A stretch of 64,000 nucleotides of DNA. Origin: Allobrachymonas denitrificans DSM 15123. GTDB taxonomy: Bacteria; Pseudomonadota; Gammaproteobacteria; Burkholderiales; Burkholderiaceae_C. The stretch spans positions 930,001-994,000 of the forward strand of contig NZ_FOCW01000001.1 of the NCBI RefSeq assembly GCF_900110225.1. The letters run 5' to 3'. This document shows, piece after piece, positions 30,023 to 39,378 of this stretch. The position numbers and the translations under genes were made by a program. The notes beneath the pieces are model-generated. The model ran no database searches and was not told where the DNA came from. It worked only from the letters and a program-made list of their open reading frames with translations. How positions within the stretch are numbered: the first letter of the stretch is position 1; each line of letters starts with the position of its first letter.

Positions 30023-30952
30023 ATGGAAATCTTGCTGCAGCAGATCATCAACGGTCTCGTCCTCGGCAGCATGTATGCCCTGGTAGCCCTTGGCTACACC
30101 ATGGTGTACGGCATCATCAACCTCATCAACTTTGCGCACGGTGAAGTGCTGATGATCGGCGCTCTCACGAGTTGGTCCATCATCGGCCTGATGCAGGGCA
30201 GCATGCCGGACACTCCCGGCTGGCTGATTCTGCTCATTGCCATGGTTATCGCCTGTATCGTGGCTGCGGCGCTCAATTTCAGCATCGAGAAAATTGCCTA
30301 CCGGCCGTTGCGCAACAGTCCGCGCCTGGCTCCGCTGATCACCGCCATCGGCATGAGCATCCTGCTGCAGACGCTGGCCATGATCATCTGGAAGCCGAAC
30401 TACAAGGCCTATCCCACGCTGCTGTCCTCCACGCCTTTCCAGGTGGGCGGTGCCGTGATCACCGTGACGCAGATTACGGCCCTCGCGGTAACGGCCCTGT
30501 CGCTGGCAGCACTGATGTATCTGGTCAACGCCACCAAACTGGGCCGTGCCATGCGCGCCACGGCCGAGAATCCGCGCGTGGCCTCGCTGATGGGCGTCAA
30601 GCCTGATACGGTGATTTCCGCCACCTTCATCATCGGTGCCGTGCTGGCCGCCATCGCCGGCGTGATGTATGCCGCCAACTACGGCACCGTGCAGCACACC
30701 ATGGGCTTTCTGCCGGGCCTGAAGGCCTTTACCGCAGCCGTGTTCGGTGGCATTGGCAACCTGGCCGGCGCCGTGATCGGCGGTATGCTGCTGGGCCTGA
30801 TCGAATCCATCGGCTCCGGCTATCTGGGGACGCTGACCGGCGGTGTGCTGGGCAGCAACTACACCGACATCCTGGCCTTCATCGTGCTGATCGTGATCCT
30901 GACGCTGCGCCCCTCGGGCCTGCTGGGTGAGCGCGTGGCTGACCGCGCCTGA
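30023..30952 (+). CDS. livH: LivH-type branched-chain amino acid ABC permease
   Basis: One of two inner membrane subunits of an importer for leucine-type amino acids. The 309-residue protein is mostly hydrophobic, with about eight membrane helices; it begins MEILLQQIINGLVLGSMYAL and contains ALGYTMVYGIINLINFAHGE, which are hallmark LivH segments. It opens the livH-livM-livG-livF unit, spaced by 17, 21 and 10 bases. No LivJ/LivK binding protein is in the window, so specificity cannot be judged from the cluster. Confidence 0.92.
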   Translation: MEILLQQIINGLVLGSMYALVALGYTMVYGIINLINFAHGEVLMIGALTSWSIIGLMQGSMPDTPGWLILLIAMVIACIVAAALNFSIEKIAYRPLRNSPRLAPLITAIGMSILLQTLAMIIWKPNYKAYPTLLSSTPFQVGGAVITVTQITALAVTALSLAALMYLVNATKLGRAMRATAENPRVASLMGVKPDTVISATFIIGAVLAAIAGVMYAANYGTVQHTMGFLPGLKAFTAAVFGGIGNLAGAVIGGMLLGLIESIGSGYLGTLTGGVLGSNYTDILAFIVLIVILTLRPSGLLGERVADRA

Positions 30953-30969
30953 TCACGAAGGAGAGCACC

Positions 30970-32169
30970 ATGGCATCTTCCAAGAACAAACTTGTCGTTT
31001 TCCTGCTGGCGGCCGTCGGCCTGCTGGTGCTGCCGCTCATCCTGCAGCACTTCGGCAACGCCTGGGTCCGCATTGCGGATCTGGCCTTGCTGTACATCAT
31101 GCTGGCGCTGGGCCTGAACATCGTGGTCGGCTATGCCGGTCTGCTCGATCTGGGTTATGTGGCTTTCTATGCCGTCGGGGCCTACCTGTTTGCATTGCTG
31201 GCCTCGCCGCACCTGATAGACACCTTCCCGGCCATTGCGGCCACCTTCCCCAATGGTCTGCACCTGCCCTTGTGGGCGGTGATTCCCATAGCGGCTGCGC
31301 TGGCGGGCATCGTCGGGGTGCTGCTGGGTTATCCGCTGCTCAAGCTGCGTGGTGACTACCTGGCCATCGTGACGCTGGGCTTCGGCGAAATCATCCGCAT
31401 CTTCATGAACAACCTGGATGCGCCGGTCAACATCACCAACGGTCCCAAGGGCATCGGCCAGATCGATCCCGTGACCGTGATGGGTTATCCGCTGTCCAAG
31501 TCCTTCACCATCGGCGGTTTCACCATCGAATCGGTGTCGCTGTACTACTACCTGTTCCTGATCCTGGTAGTGTTCACCGTCATCGTCTGCTACCGCCTGC
31601 AGGATTCCCGCATCGGGCGCGCCTGGATGGCCATTCGTGAAGATCAGACGGCGGCGCAGGCCATGGGTCTGAACACGCGCAACCTGAAGCTGCTGGCATT
31701 CGGTATGGGTGCCACTTTCGGCGGCATTTCCGGCGCCATGTTTGCCAGTTTCCAGGGTTTTGTCTCTCCCGAATCCTTCAGCCTGATGGAATCGGTGATG
31801 ATCGTCGCCATGGTGGTGCTGGGCGGCCTGGGCCACCTGCCGGGCGTGATTCTGGGTGCGGTGCTGCTGTCTGCGCTGCCTGAAGTGCTGCGCTATGTGG
31901 CGCACCCGCTGCAGGCCATGACCGATGGCCGTCTCGACCCGGCCATCCTGCGCCAACTGCTGATCGCACTCGCCATGATTTCTGTGATGCTGCTGCGTCC
32001 GCGCGGCCTGTGGCCGTCTCCCGAGCACGGCCAGGGCAAGACGCCCGCCGACAGGCATGCGGACGAAATCCGCCCCGGCACTGCGCAGCAGAACCCGCCC
32101 GGCGTGGATTCCCCCTCGGATGCGATTCCCGGCACCATCGAAGTCCGCCAGGACACCGTCAACCCCTGA
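30970..32169 (+). CDS. livM: LivM-type branched-chain amino acid ABC permease
   Basis: Second membrane subunit of the Liv transporter. The 399-residue protein has about nine to ten membrane helices and the family stretch ALGLNIVVGYAGLLDLGYVAFYAVGAY, plus GRAWMAIREDQTAAQAMGLN, the loop that contacts the ATPases. It ends with a hydrophilic tail of about 50 residues rich in Pro, Asp and Arg that is not part of the core fold. AAGGAG lies before ATG 30970. Confidence 0.92.
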   Translation: MASSKNKLVVFLLAAVGLLVLPLILQHFGNAWVRIADLALLYIMLALGLNIVVGYAGLLDLGYVAFYAVGAYLFALLASPHLIDTFPAIAATFPNGLHLPLWAVIPIAAALAGIVGVLLGYPLLKLRGDYLAIVTLGFGEIIRIFMNNLDAPVNITNGPKGIGQIDPVTVMGYPLSKSFTIGGFTIESVSLYYYLFLILVVFTVIVCYRLQDSRIGRAWMAIREDQTAAQAMGLNTRNLKLLAFGMGATFGGISGAMFASFQGFVSPESFSLMESVMIVAMVVLGGLGHLPGVILGAVLLSALPEVLRYVAHPLQAMTDGRLDPAILRQLLIALAMISVMLLRPRGLWPSPEHGQGKTPADRHADEIRPGTAQQNPPGVDSPSDAIPGTIEVRQDTVNP

Positions 32170-32190
32170 AGCCGGAGCGAAGCATTCATC

Positions 32191-32961
32191 ATGGGTACTA
32201 CCATTCTCAACGTCAAGAACGTTTCCAAACGCTTCGGTGGTCTGCAGGCATTGAGCGATGTGCACATGCACATCGAGCAGGGCCAGGTCTACGGCCTGAT
32301 CGGCCCCAACGGCGCCGGCAAGACGACTTTCTTCAACGTGCTCACCGGGCTGTACACGCCTGACAGTGGCAGCTTCGAACTCGGCGGCAAGCCCTACGAG
32401 CCGACGGCCGTGCACAAGGTGGCGCAGGCCGGCATTGCCCGAACCTTCCAGAACATCCGCCTGTTTGCCGAGATGACGGCACTCGAGAACGTGATGGTGG
32501 GGCGCCACATTCGCACCCATTCCGGCGTGATCGGAGCGATCTTCAAGACCGCCGGTTTCAAGGCCGAGGAGGCTGCCATCCGCCAGCGTGCGCAGGAACT
32601 GCTGGACTATGTCGGCATTGGCAAATACGCCAACTTCCGCGCCCGTACCCTGAGCTATGGCGACCAGCGTCGCCTGGAGATTGCGCGTGCACTGGCCACC
32701 GAGCCCAAGCTGATCGCGCTCGACGAACCTGCCGCCGGCATGAACGCCACCGAGAAGGTGCAGCTGCGCGAGCTGATCGACCGCATCCGCAAGGACAACC
32801 GCACCATCCTGCTGATCGAGCACGATGTGAAGCTGGTGATGGGCCTGTGCGATCGCGTCACGGTGCTGGACTACGGCAAGCCGATTGCCGAAGGGACTCC
32901 TGCCGAAGTGCAGAAGAACGAAAAAGTGATCGAAGCATACCTGGGCACAGGCCACCACTGA
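32191..32961 (+). CDS. livG: LivG-type ABC ATPase
   Basis: ATP-binding subunit of the Liv importer on the cytoplasmic face. The 256-residue protein has Walker A (GPNGAGKTT, near residue 38), the family segment GIARTFQNIRLF, the signature-like LSYGDQRRLEIARAL and Walker B LIALDEPAAGMN, followed by the H-loop EHD. It pairs with LivF, which follows 10 bases later. Confidence 0.94.
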   Translation: MGTTILNVKNVSKRFGGLQALSDVHMHIEQGQVYGLIGPNGAGKTTFFNVLTGLYTPDSGSFELGGKPYEPTAVHKVAQAGIARTFQNIRLFAEMTALENVMVGRHIRTHSGVIGAIFKTAGFKAEEAAIRQRAQELLDYVGIGKYANFRARTLSYGDQRRLEIARALATEPKLIALDEPAAGMNATEKVQLRELIDRIRKDNRTILLIEHDVKLVMGLCDRVTVLDYGKPIAEGTPAEVQKNEKVIEAYLGTGHH

Positions 32962-32971
32962 GGCGAGCAAG

Positions 32972-33688
32972 ATGGCAAACGTATTGTTGAAAGTAAGCGG
33001 CCTGGAAGTGGCCTACGGCGGCATCAACGCCGTCAAGGGTGTGGATTTCGAGGTGCGCGAGGGTGAACTGGTCTCGCTGATCGGCTCCAACGGCGCCGGC
33101 AAGACCACCACCATGAAGGCCATCACCGGTCTGCTGCCGATCAAGGCCGGCGACATCAGCTTCCTGGGCAAGAGCATCAAGGGCCGCGGTGCCTGGGATA
33201 TGGTCAAGGAAGGCTTGGTCATGATTCCCGAGGGTCGTGGCATCTTCACGCGCATGACCATCGTCGAGAACCTGCAGATGGGCGCCTTCATCCGTGATGA
33301 CAAGGCCGGCATTGCGCAGGACATCGAGCGCATGTTCGCGCTGTTCCCGCGCCTGAAGGAGCGCCGTGCGCAGCTGGCCGGCACCATGTCCGGCGGCGAG
33401 CAGCAGATGCTGGCCATGGCGCGCGGCCTGATGGCGCAGCCCAAGCTGCTGCTGCTGGACGAACCCTCCATGGGCCTGTCGCCCATCATGGTCGACAAGA
33501 TCTTCGAGGTGGTGGAAGAAGTCTACAAGCAGGGCGTGACCATGATGCTGGTGGAGCAGAACGCCAGCCGCGCCCTGAGCATTGCCGATCGTGGCTATGT
33601 GATGGAATCCGGCATCCTGACCATGTCGGGCGAGGCCCAGCAGATGCTGAATGACCCGCGCGTGCGCGCGGCCTACCTCGGCGAATAA
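32972..33688 (+). CDS. livF: LivF-type ABC ATPase
   Basis: Second ATP-binding subunit of the Liv importer. The 238-residue protein shows Walker A (GSNGAGKTT), the LivF segment IPEGRGIFTRMTIVENL, signature MSGGEQQMLAMARGL and Walker B LLLLDEPSMGLSP. It is the last gene of the operon; a large hairpin with a T run lies just beyond the stop. Confidence 0.95.
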   Translation: MANVLLKVSGLEVAYGGINAVKGVDFEVREGELVSLIGSNGAGKTTTMKAITGLLPIKAGDISFLGKSIKGRGAWDMVKEGLVMIPEGRGIFTRMTIVENLQMGAFIRDDKAGIAQDIERMFALFPRLKERRAQLAGTMSGGEQQMLAMARGLMAQPKLLLLDEPSMGLSPIMVDKIFEVVEEVYKQGVTMMLVEQNASRALSIADRGYVMESGILTMSGEAQQMLNDPRVRAAYLGE

Positions 33689-33700
33689 GCGCACACGGAC

Positions 33701-33767
33701 AGGAGCGTGGCTTTGCAGCATCCCTGCCTTCCGGCGGGATGTTGCATAGTTCACGCTCCTCGTTTTT
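33701..33767 (+). terminator. Two-tier terminator of the liv operon
   Basis: The outer arms AGGAGCGTG (33701-33709) and CACGCTCCT (33752-33760) enclose an inner stem of GCAGCATCCC with GGGATGTTGC (one wobble pair) and a GCC/GGC tip. CGTTTTTT follows (33761-33768). Confidence 0.85.
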
Positions 33768-33832
33768 TGCGGTTGGAGGGCCGAAAAATCAGGGTATTCA
33801 TGGATCTACACTGTGCTTGCACAGGAAAGTTC

Positions 33833-34261
33833 ATGTTGACCCAGTACATTTGCACCACCAATATCGGGCAGTCGATCGATTTTTATACGAAAGTCGTCGG
33901 ACTGCGCTATGTGCCGCCGCAATTGGGGTCCGAGGAATATGCGCGTCTCGAGGCGGGCGCACCCATGACCCGAGAGGGCGAAGTGCTTGTGATCCGCGAC
34001 GAGACAATCTGTCTGGCGTCGCCCCGGGTGGCCAGCCGGATCCGGCGCACACGCATGCGGCGGGTGCCCGGCAGTCTGGGGCAGGACCTGTACTTTCTGT
34101 CGCGCCACCCCCTGGATTACGTGCGCGCCCGTGTGCAGGCGGCCGGATGGCAAGTGCTTGAGGGTCCCGTAGCGCGCAAGGGCAACACCCACACCTTGCG
34201 CACGCTGTATCTGCTCGATCCCGACGGTAACCGTATCCGTCTGGTGGAACTGTCCGCCTGA
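33833..34261 (+). CDS. VOC-superfamily (glyoxalase-like) protein
   Basis: The 142-residue protein fits the glyoxalase/bleomycin-resistance/dioxygenase superfamily: it starts YICTTNIGQSIDFYTKVVGL and ends LYLLDPDGNRIRLVEL, the two beta-alpha-beta signatures. Between them is a basic segment (ASRIRRTRMRRVPG). ATG 33833 is chosen because AGGAAAG precedes it; in-frame codons further upstream overlap the liv terminator. Members include lyases, resistance proteins and dioxygenases, so no reaction can be assigned. Neighbours give no hint. Confidence 0.75.
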   Translation: MLTQYICTTNIGQSIDFYTKVVGLRYVPPQLGSEEYARLEAGAPMTREGEVLVIRDETICLASPRVASRIRRTRMRRVPGSLGQDLYFLSRHPLDYVRARVQAAGWQVLEGPVARKGNTHTLRTLYLLDPDGNRIRLVELSA

Positions 34262-34309
34262 ACGCCCGACAGACCAAGCACCGCCCGTAGACGGTGCTTG
34301 CAACGGAGA

Positions 34310-35362
34310 TCAGGCCGTGGCTTCCGGCGCCGTCTTGTCTTTCAGCGACGTGAAGGCATCGGCGAAGAAGGCATCTTCGGACAGACCGGCCTTGCCCACG
34401 CACTGCGCATGGGCGGCATGCACCATGGCGGGCACGCCACAGGCGTAGAGCTGGTAGTCGCTCATGTCGGGATGATCCTGCAGCATCTGGTCGAGCGCCA
34501 GGCCGCGCTTGCCTTCCCACACGTCTTCGGGCAGGGCGTCAGACACCACGGGCACATAGGTCACGTTGGGGTGGGCTTCGCAGTAATCCAGCATCCACTG
34601 GTGCATGTAGATGTCCACCGGACGGCGTGCACCCCAGTACAGCGTCACCTTGCGTTGGTTGCCGGTGTGCGTCATGTGCTCGAGGATGGCCTTGATGGGC
34701 GCAAAACCCGTGCCGGAAGCCAGGAACAGCACCGGGCCAGCGCTGTTGTCGCGCAGGAAGAAGCTGCCGAACGGGCCTTCCACGCGCAGGATTTCCTTCT
34801 CCTTCATGGCAGAGAACACATGGTCGGTGAACTTGCCGCCGGGCATGTGGCGCACATGCAGCTCCACCTGGGGCTTGTTGGGATCGACCTGATGCGGAGC
34901 CGTGGCCATGGAGTAGCTGCGGCGCTGGCCATCCTTCAGCAGAAAATCCAGGTACTGGCCGGCATGGAACTGCATGGGGGCGTTGGCCGGCAGCTGCAGC
35001 GTCAGGCGCATCACGTCGCTGGACAGCTGTTCCATGCCCATCACGCGCACCGGCATCTTGCGTACCGGATAGGCGCCTTCGGAGGTCACTTGGCGCGATT
35101 CCAGCACCAGATCGCTGCCGGGCACAGCACGGCAGGTCAGCACGTAATCCTGTGCGGCTTCTTCTTCGCTCAGCGCGCTCGGCTGGTAGGGCTTGTGCTC
35201 CACCGTGCCGCTGATTTTCTTGCACTTGCAGGAGCCGCAGGCACCATCCTTGCAGCCGTAGGGCAGGCCGATCCCCTGGCGGATGCCCGCCTCGAGCACC
35301 GTCTCGCCATCCAGCACCTCGAATTGCCGTCCGCTCGGCTGCACATTGACCTGATAACCCAT
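34310..35362 (-). CDS. Plant-type [2Fe-2S] ferredoxin/flavin reductase (AscD-like)
   Basis: Electron-transfer flavoprotein with a [2Fe-2S] domain at the N-terminus (Cys37, Cys42 and Cys45 in GCKDGACGSC, a further Cys near 77) followed by FAD- and NAD-binding domains (RSYSMATAP, LFLASGTGFAPIKAILEH, YACGVPAMV). It is 350 residues and matches the layout of CDP-6-deoxyglucoseen reductase and phenol-hydroxylase-type reductases; annotations in this family often name the former without evidence. ATG at 35362 follows AGGAGAG. No oxygenase or sugar gene is adjacent, so the partner is unknown. Confidence 0.85.
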   Translation of the reverse strand: MGYQVNVQPSGRQFEVLDGETVLEAGIRQGIGLPYGCKDGACGSCKCKKISGTVEHKPYQPSALSEEEAAQDYVLTCRAVPGSDLVLESRQVTSEGAYPVRKMPVRVMGMEQLSSDVMRLTLQLPANAPMQFHAGQYLDFLLKDGQRRSYSMATAPHQVDPNKPQVELHVRHMPGGKFTDHVFSAMKEKEILRVEGPFGSFFLRDNSAGPVLFLASGTGFAPIKAILEHMTHTGNQRKVTLYWGARRPVDIYMHQWMLDYCEAHPNVTYVPVVSDALPEDVWEGKRGLALDQMLQDHPDMSDYQLYACGVPAMVHAAHAQCVGKAGLSEDAFFADAFTSLKDKTAPEATA

Positions 35363-35480
35363 GAAAAACGCTCTCCTGCAATCCTGAAACAATTGCCGTT
35401 ATTATCCCCCGGACTGATTACTCCTCGCTTAACGCCCGTGCGGCCATCCCAAGGGCAGCAGGGTTTCCAGGGCTTGCTCC

Positions 35481-36410
35481 ATGATGCATCGTGTCCGTTC
35501 CCGCGCCTTGCCGGCGCGATTCCGCCGTCACCGGCTGCTGATCGTCGGCTGCGGCGATGTGGGGACGCGTCTGGTGCACAGCCTGCAACCCGTCCCCCGG
35601 CGCGTGCAGGTGCTGGCGCTCAACAGCACGCCGGAGCGCGCCGAGGCCCTGCGTGCGGCCGGCATCCGGGTGCTGGCGGGCAATCTGGACGAGCCCTCCA
35701 CGCTGCGCCGCCTTGCCGGGCTGGCGCACAGTCTGGTGCATCTGGCGCCGCCGGGAACGGCGTCGCCCACAACGGATCCCCGCATCCGGGCGCTGATCGC
35801 AGCCCTGCGCCGCGGCCGCTTGCCACAGCGCGTGGTCTACGGCAGCACCAGCGGCGTATATGGCAACCGGCAAGGCCGGTGGACGGAGGAGACTACCCAG
35901 CCGGCACCGCTGACGGCGCGTGCGCAGCGCCGCGTGGATGCCGAGCAGGCCTTGCGCCAATGGGGCCGGGCGGGGCAGGGACTTCCCGCTGTTCGCATCC
36001 TGCGCATCCCCGGCATCTATGCCCCCGACCGTGAAGGCGGCACCCCGCGCGAACGCCTGCAACGCGGCACGCCCGTGCTGGCGCAGCAGGACGATGTCTT
36101 CACCAACCACATCCACGCCGATGATCTTGCGCGCGCCTGCCTGCGCGCCCTGTGGAAAGGCGCGCCCCAGCGCATCTACAACGCCAACGATGACTCCTGC
36201 AGCCGCATGGGTGACTATTTCGACATGGCTGCCGACCTCTACGGCCTGCCGCGCCCGCCGCGCCTGCCGCTGGCGCAGGCGCGTGAACAGCTTCCGCCGA
36301 CCTTGCTCAGTTTCATGCAGGAATCCCGCCGCCTGCACAACCGGCGCCTCAAGCGCGAACTGGGACTGGTGCTGCGCTATCCGACGCCCGAGCAGGGTCT
36401 GCGCGTCTGA
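35481..36410 (+). CDS. NAD-dependent epimerase/SDR family protein
   Basis: A 309-residue extended short-chain dehydrogenase-like protein with an N-terminal nucleotide motif ([14 protein letters not shown]), YGSTSGVYG in place of the usual active site stretch, and [14 protein letters not shown], typical of YeeZ-like epimerase-family proteins. It is unusually Arg-rich. Substrate is unknown. It lies divergent from the flavin reductase and directly upstream of hisF (41 bases), where related genomes usually have hisA, so it may have inserted into the his region or marks its boundary. Confidence 0.75.
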   Translation: MMHRVRSRALPARFRRHRLLIVGCGDVGTRLVHSLQPVPRRVQVLALNSTPERAEALRAAGIRVLAGNLDEPSTLRRLAGLAHSLVHLAPPGTASPTTDPRIRALIAALRRGRLPQRVVYGSTSGVYGNRQGRWTEETTQPAPLTARAQRRVDAEQALRQWGRAGQGLPAVRILRIPGIYAPDREGGTPRERLQRGTPVLAQQDDVFTNHIHADDLARACLRALWKGAPQRIYNANDDSCSRMGDYFDMAADLYGLPRPPRLPLAQAREQLPPTLLSFMQESRRLHNRRLKRELGLVLRYPTPEQGLRV

Positions 36411-36451
36411 GCGCCAGCCGCTACGCCAATAGCTGCCGCTACAATCGACGC

Positions 36452-37234
36452 ATGTTAGCCAAACGCATCATTCCCTGTCTGGACGTTACCGGTGGCCGCG
36501 TGGTCAAGGGCGTCAACTTCGTTGAACTGCGCGACGCCGGCGATCCGGTGGAGATTGCAGCACGCTATAACGAGCAGGGCGCTGACGAACTCACTTTCCT
36601 GGACATCACCGCCACCAGCGATGGCCGTGACCTGATCCTGCACATCATCGAGGACGTGGCCAGCCAGGTCTTCATTCCGCTGACCGTGGGCGGTGGTGTG
36701 CGCACGGTGGAAGACGTGCGCCGCCTGCTCAACGCCGGCGCCGACAAGACCAGCTTCAACTCGGCGGCCATTGCCAACCCGGAGGTCATCCGTGAAACCT
36801 CTGGCCGTTATGGATCGCAGTGCATTGTTGTTGCCATCGACGCCAAGCGTCGCGTGGCGCCCGAAGAGATTGCTGCCCGCGGCCAGGGCTGGGACGTCTA
36901 CAGCCACGGTGGACGCAAGAACACCGGTCTGGACGCCGTCACCTGGGCGCGCAAGATGGCCGAATACGGCGCTGGCGAAATCCTGCTCACCAGCATGGAC
37001 CGCGATGGCACCAAGAGCGGTTTCGACCTCGAACTGACCCGCGCTGTGAGCGACGCCATCAATGTGCCCGTGATCGCTTCCGGCGGCGTGGGCAACCTCG
37101 ATCATCTGGCGGATGGCGTGCAGCAGGGCGGCGCCGATGCGGTGCTGGCTGCCAGCATCTTCCATTACGGCGAGTACACCGTGCAGCAGGCCAAGCAGCA
37201 TATGGCGGCGCGCGGCATTCCCGTGCGCCTGTAA
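36452..37234 (+). CDS. hisF: HisF, imidazole glycerol phosphate synthase cyclase subunit
   Basis: Forms imidazole glycerol phosphate and AICAR using ammonia delivered by HisH. The 260-residue (beta/alpha)8 barrel begins [20 protein letters not shown] with the first catalytic Asp, has [20 protein letters not shown] with the second Asp, and the phosphate-binding ASGGVGN. Length is typical. Its partners hisH and hisA are not found upstream in the window, unlike the usual hisBHAFIE order. Confidence 0.95.
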   Translation: MLAKRIIPCLDVTGGRVVKGVNFVELRDAGDPVEIAARYNEQGADELTFLDITATSDGRDLILHIIEDVASQVFIPLTVGGGVRTVEDVRRLLNAGADKTSFNSAAIANPEVIRETSGRYGSQCIVVAIDAKRRVAPEEIAARGQGWDVYSHGGRKNTGLDAVTWARKMAEYGAGEILLTSMDRDGTKSGFDLELTRAVSDAINVPVIASGGVGNLDHLADGVQQGGADAVLAASIFHYGEYTVQQAKQHMAARGIPVRL

Positions 37235-37315
37235 TTCGCAGCAGGGCGTTTTACGCGCTTACGCGCCGGCCTGCAGCCAGGCCGGCAACTTGCCGATTTC
37301 ACTCAAGGATTTTCA

Positions 37316-37717
37316 ATGACAAGCTCGATCGACTGGCTGGATGCCGTGCAATGGGACGCCAACGGCCTGGTGCCGGTGATTGCCCAGGAAGCCTCCAGCG
37401 GCGACGTGATGATGTTCGCCTGGATGAACCGCGAGGCGCTGCAGAAAACCGCCGAACTGGGCCGCGCCGTCTATTTCAGCCGCTCGCGCAGCAAGCTCTG
37501 GTTCAAGGGCGAGGAAAGCGGTCACGTGCAGACCGTGCATGACATCCGTCTCGACTGCGACAACGACGTGGTGCTGCTCAAGATCACGCAATTGGGGCAC
37601 GAACCCGGCATCGCCTGCCACACGGGCCGCCACAGCTGTTTTTACCAGAGCTTGCAAAATGACCAGTGGCAGGCCGTCGATCCGGTCTTGAAAGACCCCG
37701 AATCCATCTACAAGTAA
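37316..37717 (+). CDS. hisI: HisI, phosphoribosyl-AMP cyclohydrolase
   Basis: Third step of histidine synthesis, opening the adenine ring of PR-AMP. The 133-residue protein contains the zinc and magnesium site segments: [31 protein letters not shown] and [10 protein letters not shown]. It is a single-domain enzyme here, with the pyrophosphohydrolase encoded by the next gene, rather than the HisIE fusion of enterobacteria. The gap from hisF is 81 bases. Confidence 0.96.
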   Translation: MTSSIDWLDAVQWDANGLVPVIAQEASSGDVMMFAWMNREALQKTAELGRAVYFSRSRSKLWFKGEESGHVQTVHDIRLDCDNDVVLLKITQLGHEPGIACHTGRHSCFYQSLQNDQWQAVDPVLKDPESIYK

Positions 37718-37725
37718 GCACTGAC

Positions 37726-38076
37726 ATGAACATGTCCACTGACATCCTCGCACGCGTGGCCGATGTGCTGGAATCGCGCCTGCCGGCCAACGGCGGCAAC
37801 CTCGAATCCAGCTATGTGGCCAGGCTGCTGCACAAGGGTCCGGACGCCTTTCTCAAGAAGATCGGCGAGGAAGCTACCGAAACCGTGATGGCGGCCAAGG
37901 ATGTGGATGCCGGCGCCGACAAGACCAAGCTGGTGTACGAGGTGGCAGACCTGTGGTTTCACACCATGGTCGCACTCACGCACTATGGTTTGAGGCCGGA
38001 GGATGTCGTCGCGGAACTTGCACGCCGCGAAGGGATCAGTGGCATTGAGGAAAAGGCCAGCCGGCCGGCTGGATAG
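37726..38076 (+). CDS. hisE: HisE, phosphoribosyl-ATP pyrophosphohydrolase
   Basis: Second step of histidine synthesis, splitting pyrophosphate from PR-ATP. The 116-residue protein has the MazG-like helical core with [16 protein letters not shown] and [18 protein letters not shown] 37726 is 8 bases after the hisI stop; ATG 37732 is also possible. The last codons overlap a GC palindrome (about 38058-38075), which may act as a 3' structure. Confidence 0.94.
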   Translation: MNMSTDILARVADVLESRLPANGGNLESSYVARLLHKGPDAFLKKIGEEATETVMAAKDVDAGADKTKLVYEVADLWFHTMVALTHYGLRPEDVVAELARREGISGIEEKASRPAG

Positions 38077-38126
38077 CCCGCAGACAGCGGGCGCAACTGG
38101 CGGAGCAATCCGCACGGAGGTTGAAG

Positions 38127-38576
38127 ATGAACGACGTGATCGACGTGAAGGCCCGCGAAACCCGCAAGGAACTGCCGAACGGCAGTGGTTTTGCTGCGCC
38201 CCAGGCCGATGCAGCCGCATTGCAGCGCGCCGACGGACTCAAGACGGTGGGCTGGATCAGCTACCTGCTGCACCTCATCGTGGCCGTAGCGGCCGTGGTG
38301 CCGGGCTTCCAGGTCAGCATTGCCTTGTTGATCGTTGCCTTTGTCATCGACCTGGTCAAGAAGGACGATGCAGCAGGCACCTGGCAGGAGAGCCATTTCT
38401 CGTGGCGCATCCGCTCCGTGGTCTGGGCAGGCATCCTGTATTTGGTGACCAGCCCGCTGTTCCTGCTGCTGTTGCTGCCGGGCATGCTGGCCTGGGCCGT
38501 GGTGTCGATCTGGTTCCTGTACCGCATCGTGCGCGGCATGGTCGCCATGAATGACAACCGCCCGGTTGGCGTGTGA
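38127..38576 (+). CDS. DUF4870-like small membrane protein
   Basis: The 149-residue protein has a charged N-terminus, then three hydrophobic stretches at about residues 42-58, 62-78 and 99-131, in the manner of DUF4870/TM2-type membrane proteins. No catalytic motif is visible. ATG 38127 is chosen over TTG 38121 because GGAGG at 38116-38120 is 6 bases away. It sits between hisE and the HIT gene, a position where related genomes carry a similar protein. Function unknown. Confidence 0.75.
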   Translation: MNDVIDVKARETRKELPNGSGFAAPQADAAALQRADGLKTVGWISYLLHLIVAVAAVVPGFQVSIALLIVAFVIDLVKKDDAAGTWQESHFSWRIRSVVWAGILYLVTSPLFLLLLLPGMLAWAVVSIWFLYRIVRGMVAMNDNRPVGV

Positions 38577-38655
38577 CTGTTGCAATGCAGGTTTGTGACA
38601 ACTTGTCATGAACCTGCAGGATAATGCGCGGATGACCGCAACTCAGGAAACCCCC

Positions 38656-39015
38656 ATGGACAAGCATCCAGACTGCATCTTCTGCAAGATCGCCGCCGGC
38701 GAGATTCCGTCGCGCAAGGTCTACGAAGATGACGAGCTGTTTGCCTTCCACGACATTTCGCCGTGGGCCCCCGTGCATTTCCTGATCATTCCCAAGCAGC
38801 ACATTCCTTCCATGGCCTCGCTGACCGACGCCGATGCCGCCCTGATGGGCCGCATCATGACGCTGGCGCCCCAACTGGCGCTGGAGCAGGGCTGCGAGCC
38901 GTATCCGCAAGGCGGCTATCGCATTGTCATCAACACCGGAGAGCAGGGTGGGCAGGAAGTGCACCACCTGCACGTCCATGTGATCGGCGGACCTCGCCCC
39001 TGGGCCAAGGGCTGA
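38656..39015 (+). CDS. HIT-family (histidine triad) nucleotide-binding protein
   Basis: Small nucleotide hydrolase or transferase of the HINT branch, probably acting on purine phosphoramidates. The 119-residue protein starts with [20 protein letters not shown] and ends with the triad [13 protein letters not shown] 38656 follows AGGAAA; two further in-frame ATGs upstream are less supported. It precedes tatA as in many betaproteobacteria. Confidence 0.94.
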   Translation: MDKHPDCIFCKIAAGEIPSRKVYEDDELFAFHDISPWAPVHFLIIPKQHIPSMASLTDADAALMGRIMTLAPQLALEQGCEPYPQGGYRIVINTGEQGGQEVHHLHVHVIGGPRPWAKG

Positions 39016-39112
39016 TCAGGCAAAGGCCATGCCGGTCACCGTGGTTCTGCATCAACGGTGGCTGCAGGGCCGGGCGCACGTACAATCGCAACATTCAAAC
39101 AGGAGATTCATC

Positions 39113-39352
39113 ATGGGTTCTTTTTCCATTTGGCACTGGCTGATCGTGCTGCTGATCGTGGTCATGATCTTTGGTACCAAGAAGCTGAAGAACATCGGTT
39201 CCGATCTGGGCGGTGCCGTCAAGGGCTTCAAGGACGGCATGAAGGACGGCGGCGAGCCGGAAACACCGGCTGGCGAGCAGCCCAAGGTGGCCAACAAGAC
39301 GTCCAGCGCGCAGGACAGCGCCATCGACGTGGAAGCCAAGACCAAGTCCTGA
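39113..39352 (+). CDS. tatA: TatA, twin-arginine translocase subunit
   Basis: Forms the protein-conducting element for folded proteins exported by the Tat pathway. The 79-residue protein has one N-terminal membrane helix ([19 protein letters not shown]), the hinge, an amphipathic helix with FKDGMKDG, and a charged tail. AGGAG precedes ATG 39113. The genes run tatA-tatB-tatC, closed by a long hairpin. Confidence 0.95.
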   Translation: MGSFSIWHWLIVLLIVVMIFGTKKLKNIGSDLGGAVKGFKDGMKDGGEPETPAGEQPKVANKTSSAQDSAIDVEAKTKS

Positions 39353-39378
39353 TGTGAGCAGCAGGAGCATGGCGCGTC

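Noticed and set aside
34298-36034. A 578-residue plus-strand frame across the flavin reductase and the SDR gene
   Set aside because: It is a shadow of the minus-strand reductase that joins an out-of-frame part of the SDR gene; it lacks motifs and crosses an obvious gene boundary.
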